From contig JAGMUV010000031.1 of the NCBI GenBank assembly GCA_020744425.1, positions 496,001 through 560,000 on the forward strand: 64,000 nucleotides of DNA, given 5' to 3'. Position numbers and translations under genes: made by a program. Source of the DNA: Dactylonectria macrodidyma. Lineage: Eukaryota > Ascomycota > Sordariomycetes > Hypocreales > Nectriaceae. This document shows positions 11,081 through 21,900 of the stretch, piece after piece. The notes below the pieces were generated by a model. The model was not told the DNA's origin, made no database searches, and saw nothing but the letters and a program-made list of their open reading frames with translations. Numbering within the stretch: the first letter of the stretch is position 1; every line of letters begins with the position of its first letter.

Positions 11081-11540
11081 GTCTTTATTTGGCAGCTGCT
11101 ACTCTGTAGAACTCCTGTATTGAAAGCTAGGGCCGCGGCAGGAAGCATAGGAATTGTGTGTATGATTGGTCTGACTAGCTAAGAAAAGAAGAAGCCGCTG
11201 TCGGCTACAAGATCTGTGATACCTGTCACGGGCCAGATGAGATCAACTCAAGAGGTAATGCCACTGTATTGCGAGAATACTACGATGAAGAGGAAAGAGA
11301 GAAAACGGGCAGGCGCGTAGACGCGTAGACGCGTTGATAGTCCCTGTGGCCTGCCCCGTGCGTCCTAGTTACGTATCGACCCCACCCTGGGTCCAGCACT
11401 CCAGACGCTCCCGTCACAATACCGGATGTTGCCTTACAAATTAGGTGTAAATCGGTACGTCGGTTAAACTGGGGGAATACGATCGTATACCCACCAAAAC
11501 ACCCTGACTTGTTCCACGATTTAGCCATTTCCACTACACA
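11081..11540. other. Intergenic, no gene seen
   Basis: Contains a short direct repeat GCGTAGACGCGTAGACGCGT near 11318 but no coding frame with recognisable content on either strand. Confidence 0.4.
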
Positions 11541-11544
11541 GGGT

Positions 11545-11675
11545 AGGCATGATCTTCATGGCCTCAGGAAACCACTGCGTTAGTAATCTAGCTGTATGCT
11601 TTAACACTGCGGGATGGAGTACCCCGCACCACAGACAACCTCAGACAACAATCGATCAACATTTTGCTGCTGCTC
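11545..11675 (+). repeat. Partial copy of the 185-bp LTR-like insert
   Basis: GTAGGCATGATCTTCATGGC and the following ~125 bp match the reverse complement of 25722-25906. Both outer ends are lost here, so there is no flanking duplication. Confidence 0.7.
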
Positions 11676-11679
11676 ATCA

Positions 11680-11835
11680 TTCAGCCGAAGGCTGACTCTA
11701 CATCAGTTCTTAAGTTTTCCGAATATGAGGGTTTGGTGCAAGATTGGCCAAAAGTTTCTGATTGGTCCAAAATTTTGTATGGACGGCCGCAAAACGTGCA
11801 ATAACTGGATGACGGCCTTAAAAAAGTGGGACCAT
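11680..11835 (+). repeat. CAGCCGAAGGCTG repeat family, copy 3
   Basis: Begins ATTCAGCCGAAGGCTGACTC and shares ~150 bp with the minus-strand copy at 8645-8797, including GAGGGTTTGGTGCA and the terminal AAAAAAGTGGGACC. Confidence 0.65.
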
Positions 11836-11979
11836 ACTTTAGCAGCTGGCATTACCCCTGGTTTGTTTACGTTAAATTTCACACACCCCCAGTTTATTTA
11901 CTTTGGATTTCGTACATAATGCTGCTTGATGTCTTGCTTCATTGCGCAATAAGTCCGAAGTCTACTCCTCAATAGCTAC

Positions 11980-12925
11980 AAGATGACATAATTTCCATGA
12001 AAAACCGGCAGGTGACTTCGTTAGCAAAAGGAAATCTGCAAGTAACATTAAGAATTGCCTGGAGTGCCGTAATCAGTGCAATTCTCATGTCAGCTGTCTC
12101 CACTCCGTAGGGCATTCAATGCTAACTAAATAAAGAATTCAGAGGCGCGATTCGACCGCCTCGGCCAGCCAGTCGTCCAGGTCAAAGCTAAGAACGTCGG
12201 CCCTGGTGCGGCTGCTGCCCCCGATGACAAGGCAAGGAACCTTGCAAAGCAGATTCCCATACATTAGCGCCCGTCTAATGCTGACGTCCAACCTTTAGCA
12301 GCCAGTTGGCCTCTGTAACGGCGCTCGCGGTACGATTTACGACATCGGCTGGGCACCTGGGGCCGACCCCATCCAAGACCCTCCCTGTGTTGTCATGATC
12401 GAGTTTAACAAATACAGCAGACCGGTATTCCTGACCACCGCTGAGAGCAGGAAGATTATGCCGATTCTCCCAGTAGAGAGGGACTTCCTCATCGGAGCCA
12501 CTCTCTGCACCCGCACGCAGTTTCCCCTGCTCGTATGCTACGCAATTACCGTGCACAAGTCACAAAGTATAACCGAAGACGTGATAGTTACAGATCTGTC
12601 CTGCCAGGACTTTCGGACTGGTTTAAGCTACGTGGCTATCTTTCGCGTGAAAATGGTCTACAGGTCTCCCCCGGATGGCATGAAGATGAAGATGAAGATG
12701 AGGGATCAGGAGCTTCGGAAACGACAGGTGCTCACACGGAATCCGTACATGTCACATAATACCAAGAATGGCCATGGCAATGGATCAGTACGCAGATAAT
12801 GCAGTAGCAGTAATAGCTTCCTGGCCCGCGGACACACAGCCTTCGGCTGAGGCTACCCCATGCACCCCATCGCCGGTCCAATGTGCATGGGGTGACGTAG
12901 TATTTTATGAGGATATCCATATTGG
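11980..12925 (+). pseudogene. Helitron lineage II, internally deleted (zinc + Pif1 ends)
   Basis: Three recognisable pieces follow each other: an N-terminal zinc-cluster piece near 12000-12105 (KPAGDFVSKRK...NCLECR); a Pif1-type helicase C-terminal piece at ~12185-12690 (NGARGTIYDIGWAPG, then AYAITVHKSQSI and GLSYVAI), broken by a frameshift and by a TAG where the Pif1 motif NLWQPVG requires Trp; and a tail at 12838-12925 (QPSAEATPCTPSPVQCAWGD) shared with 7828-8260. The nickase and the front of the helicase are absent, so this is a deletion derivative of the same lineage as 23797-25093. It cannot encode an active enzyme. Confidence 0.7.
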
Positions 12926-13234
12926 CAATATATTATTTATATTGGGTTGTCAGTCCTGGGGCGAAATTGCCTATTGACAGTAGCCGGGGCAGGCCGTACC
13001 CTATACCAGCGACCGGGATGCTTGGCATTTATTGGCTAGCATTTACCTCAGCACGCGTCTTTATTGACAATCAGACCTAACACGCGACCACGCGTTTCTG
13101 CCACGCGCCAGGGGAGGTATGATTGGTACGGGCCTTGTTGAGCTGGGCCTACCGGTGGTTGCCTGTCGACACTGGCCATCGTCACCTCTGCTCATTTTCT
13201 TTATCACTGTCGAGCCTAGACAAGACTTACCGCC
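12926..13234. other. 5' region of hAT-2
   Basis: AT-rich CAATAT segments resembling the MITEs at 10506 and 17121, then GC-rich sequence with repeated CACGCG. No reliable inverted terminus of the hAT element could be identified. Confidence 0.35.
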
Positions 13235-15405
13235 ATGCCTCAACAGCGCCTCCCTTTTGCAAAATGGTCACAACGAAGAGAGTCGTCAATTTCAGTCGAC
13301 TTTTCAGAGTCTTCCAGCCAGCAGTTACATGGCCTAGACGAAAGCCAAACGTCCAAATCTCGACCTTACACAGCCTCTACAACCTCCTCCACCAAGCCCA
13401 GAACATCATGGGTCTTCTCCCATATGCCAGACGAGGAGATAGAGACGAGATACTACAATCAGCGGATCGGAAAAGAAGAGTGGCGGTGCAAACATTGTAA
13501 CAGAACCTATGCCTGTTCTGGGGGTACTGCGGCTCCCGCAAAACATCTTATGGACCCTCCTCCTGACGGCCAAGGTCTGCCAAAAGGAGCCCCGCGAACA
13601 GCTAAAGCGACAACGATACGAACGATTCTCGAACAAGCTCGTGCTGTGGCAGAAGAAAATCCCCGCAAACGCCGTCGGCTCAACGATCAATCCGGAGATT
13701 CGATCGACCCTGACCAGCTCGAGGTATTATACGTGAGGTTTATTACAGCCTGCTCTCTCCCATTTCGGCTCGTGGAATGCCCAGAGTTCCGAGCCCTCTT
13801 GGCCTACATCAATAACGATATCGATACTTGGCTTCCAGATACGCACGAGACTATCAGGAAATGGATCATGCGGCAGTACGAAGACCAGAAGGAGAAGGTC
13901 AAGCAGCGTATACAGTCGGCGAAGTCAAGAGTTCACATCAGCTGCGACCTTTGGACTTCTCCCAACTCTTTGGCCATCTTAGGCGTAGTTGGTCACTATG
14001 TCACGGAAGACGGTCAGCTCGAACGCCATATTTTGGCGTTGAAAGACATCGATAGTGAGCATGACGGTTCTCACCTCGCTGAGGCAATTTTGGAAGTGGT
14101 TGACGAATGGGGCTTTGCTTCGAAGCTTGGATATTTCGTGATGGACAATGCTGGCAATAACGATACAATGATGAGATCCCTTTCGCTTGGTCAGTATAAC
14201 TCACTATTTCTACTGATTGGCCCTAACATCCCACAGGCCTCCTACGCCGATATGATATCCAATACGACTCCAAGGTTCACCGACTCCGCTGCCAAGGTCA
14301 TATCATCAACCTCGCCGCCAAAGCTTTCCTCTTCGTCACCGACAATGAGAAGCTCGAACGCGACGATGCTGGCCTGCATAATGTGACACTAAAGCATATT
14401 GAAGCGTGGCGGAAGAAGGGTCCTCTTGGCAAGCTTCACAACTTCGTCGTTTACATCCAACAGAGTGTTCAGCGCAGCCAAAAGTTTCTGGCTATCAGCC
14501 ACAACCGTAAGCTTGCGCGAGACAATGACACAAGATGGAGCTCGTGGTATACCATGTTGAGGGCGGCATTGAATCTTAGAGATGCAATTGACGGCTATTT
14601 TAACAAATGGATGGACGCAGATTGCGATAGAGACGAGCTCTCTCCAGAGGAGTGGATCATCTTGGAGAAGATCAAGTCCTTCTTAGAGAAGCTGAAGATG
14701 ACGACCAAGGCTCTCGAGTCATCGTTTGCAACACTCGACAATGTCCTCTTGGCGATGGACTTCGTATTGGCACAATTCGAAGCCGGCAAGGAGGCAAGTA
14801 TCGACGATCCGGTGATGGCACCGATGTATAACTCGGGCTGGGCCAAGTTGGATAAGTACTATCGCCTTACTGATGAATCGCCTGCGTATGTTGCAGCCAT
14901 TGTGCTCCACCCTTCGCATAAATGGCACTACATCCAGGAGAACTGGAAAAAGGAGTGGGTTGAGCCTTCAGAGAAGTTGATTGAGACACTGTGGAACGAA
15001 TATAAACCTGTGGAATCACCGCTTCCTCTCTGCGAGGTCCCATCGACGACCACGAACGAGTTCTTGAATTGGAGGAACAAGCACCTGCAGCCGTCACTTG
15101 TCATGGACGAATACGAGCGATATTGCAATTCTGAACGGGTTTATGGCTTTACAAGCGCCCTTGCATGGTGGCTAGAGGAGACGCAGCAGAAAACCTACCC
15201 GAGCCTGAGCAAGATGGCCGTGGATATACTGTCAATTCCTGCAATGTCAGCGGAGCCTGAACGACTCTTCTCTGGGGCAAAGATAACGATTACAGACCGT
15301 CGAAATCGACTTGGGAGTGATGTAATTGAAGCATTGGAGTGCCTGAAGTCATGGTTTGGGATACGAGATTTTCAGGGTGACGAGATTTGTGCAGAAGCGG
15401 TTTAG
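13235..15405 (+). CDS. hAT-2 transposase, two exons
   Basis: Cut-and-paste transposase of the hAT superfamily, 707 residues. Exons are 13235-14189 and 14237-15405, with a 47-bp GT-AG intron (GTCAGT...CCCACAG) that splits a Gly codon. The N-terminal third has a BED-like zinc finger (WRCKHCNRTY followed by a His). The RNase-H-like core shows CDLWTS with the first catalytic Asp and VMDNAGNND with the second, then RCQGHIINLAAKAF just after the intron. The C-terminal hATC dimerisation domain is clear (YPSLSKMAVDILSIPAMSAE, then ERLFS). No stop or frameshift, so it may be active. Downstream lies a Tc1 element only 180 bp away. Confidence 0.9.
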
Positions 15406-15586
15406 TGATAGGGTCACGTGGGATATATTGGATGTATTGTCACACTGCCAATATATTGGGTTCTTGGCAATAAATACAATATGTGTCTGTAGGTTTCACA
15501 AGGGTAGGTTCGAACCACTGGTTGAAGCCGAAATAGTGCTGTATTTAGGCTTCGTATTGATGGATCTTGTGTTGTTGTATCATCTA
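15406..15586. other. 3' region of hAT-2
   Basis: CAATATATTGGG-type AT-rich sequence similar to the MITE ends, then a TA dinucleotide (15585-15586) that is the left target duplication of the Tc1 element. Confidence 0.4.
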
Positions 15587-16972
15587 CAGTCGGTTGCGAA
15601 AAATACGACAATGCCCGGATCCACCCGAATTTCCGCGATGACACCACAATTTTTAACCAGCCGCCATAGTCTCAATTAAGGTCATAGAAAATCATAGAAT
15701 AGATCAAATTGAAGCTCAGAAGCTGGGGTTTACTAGGACTTATATTAATACTTTGTGTACCATCCATTTGCCTCCACAACCGCCTGCATCCGTGCAGGCA
15801 TCGAATCTATCAGATTTTCGAACACCTCGTTATCAATCTCAGCCCATAGCTCGACCGCGGCATCAATTAAAAGATCCAAAGAGGCAGAGTTCTTTGGAAG
15901 GTCTTTGAGGTGCGGGTATCGCTTACAGATCCTTTCTTTTAGAATCGCCCATAGATTTTCAATAGGATTAAGATCGGGTGAATAAGGCGGCCAAGTTGGC
16001 AGGAAAAGCCCCTCCCTTTGTGCGTAGCTACGCAGCCACCCTTGCACAGGACGGGCTTTATAAGTTGGTCCGTTATCATGCTGAAATGTCATTCCTTCGT
16101 CGATAATTTCCGGAAGATGAGTTTTAAGGCATTCTAAGATAATCCGGCTTGAGACGCCTCCGCGGTTAGATTCAGGATCCCCATCCAGAGGGACCAAAGC
16201 TGTAGCCCTTTTAAGGCAAAAGGCACTAAAGAACATCTTGGAATGCCTCGTCGGCTTCCGGCGGGGCTATACGTTCTTTTTCCTAAGTCTCTCGCCCTTA
16301 AAGGCGGTTAGAAAAGTTATCATAAGGCTGGGGGTCTGACTTACATATCTGCAGAAAACCCACTTCCATCTTTCGCCATCACCACGGGCGATCGAGACCT
16401 CATCAGAGAAAATCCAAGTATGCCAAAAGCTCTTATCTTCATTAACGTATTGCTGTGCGAAATCTAGGCGCTTTTGGGCTACAGCTGGGCTTAGAAATGG
16501 CCGCCGAAGTGAGAGGTAGTGCTGGGCGCCCTGTTTACGCAGCCACCGCATTAGAGTCGTCTTGTGACAGCGTAAACCGGTCTGCTCAAGGATTTCTGCA
16601 TATGTGACGAAAGGGTCTTGATCAATGATTCTGAAGATGTGATTTTTATCGCGGGTTGATATAATAGTCGGGCGCCCAGAGCCGGGTTTTCTCTTTGCGC
16701 TATTTTGATATTTGTACCGCCGGACGATGCCAAATATTGCATGTTTGGATATGCCCTCTTCCTCGGCGATCTGATTGGCTGAGATGCCAGAATCATATTT
16801 ATATACAATCTTCGTCCTCTTATGAGGACTGTGATGAGATTTGGCCCTGATCCGAGGCATAATGATTGAGCTGTAATTGAGTGAAGTTAGTGATGCCTGG
16901 TGGGATGTCTGTGATCGCGATCGCAAGAGCGGGGAAATTCGGTAAATTGTCGTTTAATTTGCAACCCCACTG
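15587..16972 (-). mobile_element. Tc1-type transposon, 1,386 bp
   Basis: Inverted ends start CAGTCGGTTGCG (left) and, on the other strand, CAGTGGGGTTGC (right), with further matching blocks ACGACAAT and CCGAATTTCC in the first ~50 bp. A TA lies on each side (15585-15586, 16973-16974), the usual Tc1/mariner target. It carries one transposase gene on the minus strand. Confidence 0.85.
15745..16860 (-). pseudogene. Tc1-type transposase with one nonsense codon
   Basis: Starts MPRIRAKSHHS at 16860. An N-terminal paired helix-turn-helix region (SANQIAEEEGISKHAI) is followed by the DDE domain: IFSDEVS (first Asp), FQHDNGP (second Asp), and SPDLNPIENLW (Glu), i.e. the DD34E type. A 48-bp intron (16344-16297, GTAAGT...TTTAAG) removes a stretch that does not fit the family. 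After splicing the only defect is TAG at 16269-16267, in the position of Gln in ...KKNVQPRRKPTRHSKMF. That is a single CAG-to-TAG change. The rest of the protein to the stop at 15745 is intact. Confidence 0.8.
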
Positions 16973-16974
16973 TA

Positions 16975-17120
16975 ACTAGCCAGCAGGTGCGCAGTGGGGA
17001 GATATGGATCTGTGCCCCATAGGCCGATAAGACAGTCCCCTTATCGCTTCCAGGTGGGCGCACATACCACCTGCCGCATCCCATCTGCTGCTTGTATGTA
17101 TCTTGGCCGCGATGTTCCAA
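16975..17120. other. Spacer between Tc1 element and MITE
   Basis: No recognisable gene. It may be the leftover flank of an older element; the downstream portion of the truncated piggyBac-like gene is not here. Confidence 0.3.
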
Positions 17121-17231
17121 CAGTGTCATGTTCATATTGGGTAATACAATATGCACCCCTTGACAATACAATAATATTGCGAGGGGGTCCATATTGCCAA
17201 TATCGTATTGTTTATATTATTAGCAACACTG
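17121..17231. repeat. 111-bp MITE with CAGTG/CACTG ends
   Basis: Begins CAGTGTCATGTTCATATTGG and ends ATTATTAGCAACACTG. CAATAT-rich interior. It abuts the point where the piggyBac-like gene stops resembling its family, exactly after the codons for RYTG. No 8-bp target duplication is obvious. Confidence 0.55.
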
Positions 17232-17941
17232 CCTGTGTAGCGGATCATGCACTCATCTACAGCGAGATAAGTGCCTGGTTGAAAAAGGTGGAGTGACACT
17301 TGCTGGATAAGGTCAGACCACTCTTCAGCAGCTTGGAAGACCTTAGGAAGAGGCGCGGTCTCGTCAATCTTGGTGTGGTCAAAGGGACGGAGATAGCGGT
17401 GGATGAGCTGAAACTTCGATAGGGGCATGAACTTGAGGCTAGAGTGAAGAGTGCCTTGCTTCCCCAGCTTTGGGGTACTCCAGTGGCTTTCGAACCTTCT
17501 TTCCTTGTGAATTCCTACGTAAATCAGCATGCCGAACCATATGTATACATCTGCAACAGTGATCCCTTGCCCCCAGCTCCAAACCCTTGACTTTGGCTTC
17601 AGCTCGTCATTCCAGCTGTCAGTTACGCCCTTTGCGATCAAACTAGCGACCCAGCTATTGCTGTAGTGAATCCATTTCTCAACGAGCCAAATAGGCAGGA
17701 AAAGCTGGAATAGCTGCAGCGGCGTATGGGGCAGTTGGTTGATGTGAAGGTCGCGAGCTTCTATGTGGAATGGCTCGAAGGTATGGCCGCGGGTCGTATC
17801 GGCCGGAAAAACAGGCGCCCGGGTGGATTCATTGGGCCCCACTGGATAGCTGTGCTTTTTCTTGATAAAGCTCTTGTTGTCGAAGGCATTAAGTGCCTGC
17901 GCCTCTTCACGAATTGATTGGGAAGTCATTGTTCTCTTCAA
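17232..17941 (-). pseudogene. piggyBac-like transposase, N-terminal fragment
   Basis: Starts near 17941 (an ATG also at 17929). The region YIWFGMLIYVGIHKERR and LSKFQLIHRYLRPFD aligns with the complete piggyBac-like gene at 27175-29150 (YLFLGILIYMGIHSE, FQLLLRHLRVFD). It reaches the first catalytic Asp (AVDECMIRYTG) and is then replaced by the MITE at 17231. The second and third Asp and the cysteine-rich C terminus are missing, so it is inactive. Confidence 0.8.
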
Positions 17942-18354
17942 AATGATTTGTATGGTGTTTTGCTAGCAAATGCTTCATAAGGGGAACTTTGGGTACCTAC
18001 GGAAGGCCATAGGGGGCAGTGTCCGAAAACTCAACTTTTTACTTTTTCCCTCACTAGGCCAACCCCAATGTGCCTTTATCCTTCTGTTTAATCACATATG
18101 AGAGCGTACATTACCGTAATGGTAAAAACCCTTCAACAGGGGGAGCTCATTAGTATGGCCCTAATACAGTTAGGGTTAAGCCTGAGGGATATAATAACTA
18201 CGGCCACAAACGTGGCAATTGGAAAGCGATCGTAACTCTTCATTCTCGTCCCTCTACACGATGGATACACCTTCATCCCCTGCGACGGAGTCCCCTATGG
18301 CCTTCCGTAGTACCCCGCTTGTACTCTCGTCATCGCAGGGGTCATGTGGGGCTC
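17942..18354. other. Intergenic, upstream of the piggyBac fragment
   Basis: AT-rich sequence. An open frame from 18260 (MDTPSSPATESPMAF) might be the N terminus of the MULE remnant that follows, but I cannot support it. Confidence 0.3.
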
Positions 18355-18775
18355 GTGACTTCGTGGCGGTTTTTAGCAGCCGAAGAGATAGCATGCATGA
18401 ACGCCGTCGCTACGTGCTTTCCGTCATCCAATCCGCTTCTATATCTTAGCAAAGCAGTTCTTCATTACTATCAACCCCAATTTACACGCCAGTTTCAGGA
18501 GGGTAATCAGGGAATTGAAGCCTAGAAAGAGTTCTATAGCCATTAGCATTCGATCATCAAGTTACCAAACGAAGAGACATTCCATGAACGTATCGGAGTT
18601 TGAATAAAAGTATCTTCCTAACTATAGTGAAGAAGTAAAGTATATCAAGACGAACTGGCTTGATCAATACAAAGAGAAGCTATAAAGGCTTGGGTTAATC
18701 AACACCTTCACTTTAACAACGTCGTCACTTCACAGGTCGAAGGCATTCGTTGGCTACTTAAGAGCAAGGCTCGGA
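18355..18775 (+). pseudogene. MULE transposase remnant
   Basis: Frames in succession give CMNAVATCFPSSNPLLYLSK, then YLPNYSEEVKYIKTNWLDQY, then after a +1 shift KAWVNQHLHFNNVVTSQVEG, which follow the order of a Mutator-like (MULE) transposase around the end of its catalytic domain. Two stops occur (TAA for the Gln in FEQKY, and one created by the frameshift). Only ~140 residues remain. Inactive. Confidence 0.7.
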
Positions 18776-18780
18776 ACCAC

Positions 18781-18818
18781 TACATCCACTCCACTTTGGG
18801 CCAAGTAGAGTGGATGTA
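18781..18818. repeat. Inverted repeat near hAT-1 end
   Basis: TACATCCACT ... AGTGGATGTA form a 10-bp stem with an 18-bp loop. Further TACATCC/GTGGATGTA copies follow to 18890, beyond the hAT-1 stop codon, so these are probably subterminal transposase-binding repeats of hAT-1. The MULE remnant ends only a few bases to the left, which would place the hAT-1 boundary here. Confidence 0.5.
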
Positions 18819-18945
18819 CGATTTTTTAGGCAATTACATAGTGGATGTAACACATATTCGACCGGAGTGGAATGGATGTACACACGTGGATTTATGAGTG
18901 GATTTATAAGTGGACTTTTGAGGCTATTCACAACCTCGTCGGTGC

Positions 18946-21900
18946 CTATTCAGCCTCACTTTCAGACGTTGACACTAACTCTTCAGCCTGTTGCTGCTGT
19001 GATGAATCGTCAACCTCGCTGGCGCTGTCCTCGCCCTCCAATAGCCATTTTGACTCAGCAAGCGCCAGCTCGTCGTCGCTTAGAGTCCCACAACCAGCAT
19101 CCAGCTTACTTTCAAGGTGTGACTTAAGCAATGGATCCAGGTCATTGATAAGGCCGGCACGGTACCAAGAACGTAAAACCTGACAAATGGCGATAATCTC
19201 AGCATCTAGATCCGTACGCAACCCCGACACCGTCTTGCCAGCAGCTGAAAATAACCTCTCACACTCGGCTGACATCGGCTGGATCGTCAGGAAGTCCAAG
19301 GCCATCCTGGATAACCGAGGATATCTGCTTTGCTTAGTTATCCAGTAACCAATTGGATCACGAACGTCGCCGTCGCTGGCCTCACGATCCGTCTGCCACG
19401 CTTGGTACTCGTCACCAACAATAATTGCTGCGTATGCTGGTTTTGAGTTCGGCAGACGACTGTTCTTCTCGAAGGGTTTGAAAAACCGAGGTCTTTTTGC
19501 CGGTGGCTCGTCGTCGCCTCTGCTGCTGCTGGTTCTAACCTCGAGATGAGCGTAATCGGACAGCCAGACGTCGGCAACCATCTCTTTTGCCGTTTCAACC
19601 CAACTAGGATTATGAGCCCACGTTTCATCAAACCAGTCCCAACGATAAGCTGGATGGAGCGCCATAGCCGTATAGTAGATGGGCGTCTCGTCCAGCCGCT
19701 GATAATGTTCATCCAGCTTATCCCAAGCAAGGTTGATTCCGATGCGGAAGTGCTCTGGATCAGGAAAGTCAGCAGCAAGCTGCTTATATCCTTCCAGTGT
19801 GTTAAGCAGCAACTCATAGCCAAGCACCACATCCCAGATATTACCATAGGAGCCAGTCCAGCCTTGCTTACGCCTTCGGATGTGTCCATCACCCTCAAGC
19901 GTCTTTACCACGGTCTCAAAAACAGTCAGAATAGCCTCCAAATGGTAAAGAACCTCCCAGTCTTTGTCCGTTAGCTGATTCTCGTCTCGGAGGATGCGTG
20001 GTTTTTTTGCCAACTTGGCTTGTGTTACTTGGCCAGTCTTTTTAGACCGATTTTCGTCCTCCCATTGCGCCTTATACTTGATCAGTAGGAGTTCGATAGA
20101 GGTTTTCAACCGTAGAGCCCTGCGGATCATGTAGAGTTGTGACAGCCAACGCGTGTCGTTGTCGATAATTAGCTTGAGTGGTTTCTTCGATCGGAGTTTA
20201 AGGGTGGTGGCGCGATTAATTTCGTCCTGTTAGATATACCATGCATAACCCCTCTTTCGGCATACCCCCTCTTTCGGCAAGCAAAATAAAAAAAGCTTCA
20301 CCAAAACTCACCAACTTCACTTATACCAGAATTGACCAAAGTAAATAGCTACTTAGAGGACAATGCCTCTATCGATTATAGAAGTGATTGGAGTTAACGA
20401 CTTTAGCTCTCTTAGGCTGTGCGGGGTACGCGATCTATGCATGCTGTGCTATGGAAATAGTGTTGGTTTAACCATCAAACTCCTCACCGCTCTTTCCCGT
20501 GTTTTTTGACCTTTGTCTGCGACAACGACAAGAAAATGCCTAGGTCGAGACCTCGATGGAAATATACAGAGGAAAACATGGCAGAGGCTATCTTGGATGT
20601 CACTGATGATGGCGTTTCACCTCCTCAAGCCGCTCAGAGACGGGGAGTGCCTCGAAGCACTCTAGTCGACAGACTTAACGGCCGCGGGGCCGTTAAAGAG
20701 CAGATCCACCCTCATCGACGCTTGTCCAAGAACCAAGAGGATAGGTTGGCTGCCTGGATACTCCGGCAAGAGTCCTTGGGCTACGCTCCGTCCCACAGTC
20801 AGATTCGCGCCTGTGTCATGGGCCTGCTGAGACAGCAGGGCGAACATCCCGACTTAGGACGCAACTGGGTGATCAAGTTTATCAGTCGCCGCGCAGATCT
20901 AAAGACCAAGATGGGTAGACGTCAAGAAGCCAAGAGGTTCGACTCTTTCACACCCAAAGCGGTTCATTGGTACTTTGATATCAGGGAGGGCCAGTACGGC
21001 TGGATCAAGCCCGAAAACACCGTCAACGTTGATGAAGGAGGCATTATGACTGGTTTCGGCAAGCATATACCTATATTCCTTGCCAGTGTTTGAAATTCGA
21101 CCGACTAATTCTCTTTATTTAGGCCTGGATAGCCTGGTTGCTGGAAGCGCGGACCCGAAACGGAAGGCATTTCTCAAAGGACCACAAACTCGGAATTGGA
21201 CTTCATTTATCGAAGCCATCACTGCTGACGGCCGCGCTTTGATTCCAGGCATAATCTTCAAGGGGAAAGAACTGCAGAAACAGTGGTTTCTTGACGAATT
21301 CAAGGAGATAGCAGACTGGTATTACATAACTTCGCCTAACGGATGGACTGACGACCACATTGGCGTTGAATGGCTTGAAAGAGTTTATCTACCCCAGACA
21401 ATGCCAGCCGACGACTCTGACGCGAGACTGATCACTTTAGATGGTCATGGGAGCCACGCAACGGTATGTTCTTCGTTTACCTCGGTTCAAGCTCACTACT
21501 GAGTGACGGAAGGATGAATGGATGGCCACGTGCTTTTTGAACAACGTTTATTGCTGCTATCTGCCAGCACACTGCTCTCATGGACTCCAACCACTTGACA
21601 ATGGAGTATTCAATGCCTCCAAGGCCGCATATCGACGAGAGTTGGAAAAGTTCGCTTCATTGACCGATTCCACTCCAATGGACAAGGTCAACTTCATCAG
21701 GGTCTACGCCAAGGCGCGTCAAGTTGGAATGACTAAGAAGAACATACTCTCCGGCTGGAGGGTTACTGGGAACTGGCCGATCTCACGTACCAAGGCACTG
21801 AGGCATCCAGAAATCCAACAAGATAGGCCAAAGGGCAACCCAAGAGCAACCCCCGAACCCGCGCCGTATTTTGACTCGGACGATACACCACAAACGAGCC

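Noticed and set aside
12838..12851. CAGCCTTCGGCTG read as an end of the CAGCCGAAGGCTG repeat family
   Set aside because: Here it lies inside a coding-like tail (QPSAEATPCTP) that has a homologue at 8020-8050 with a different sequence at this point; the match is short and probably chance.
12732..12977. Small overlapping open frames on both strands near 12.8 kb
   Set aside because: They overlap the decayed Helitron tail and MITE-like sequence; none has independent support.
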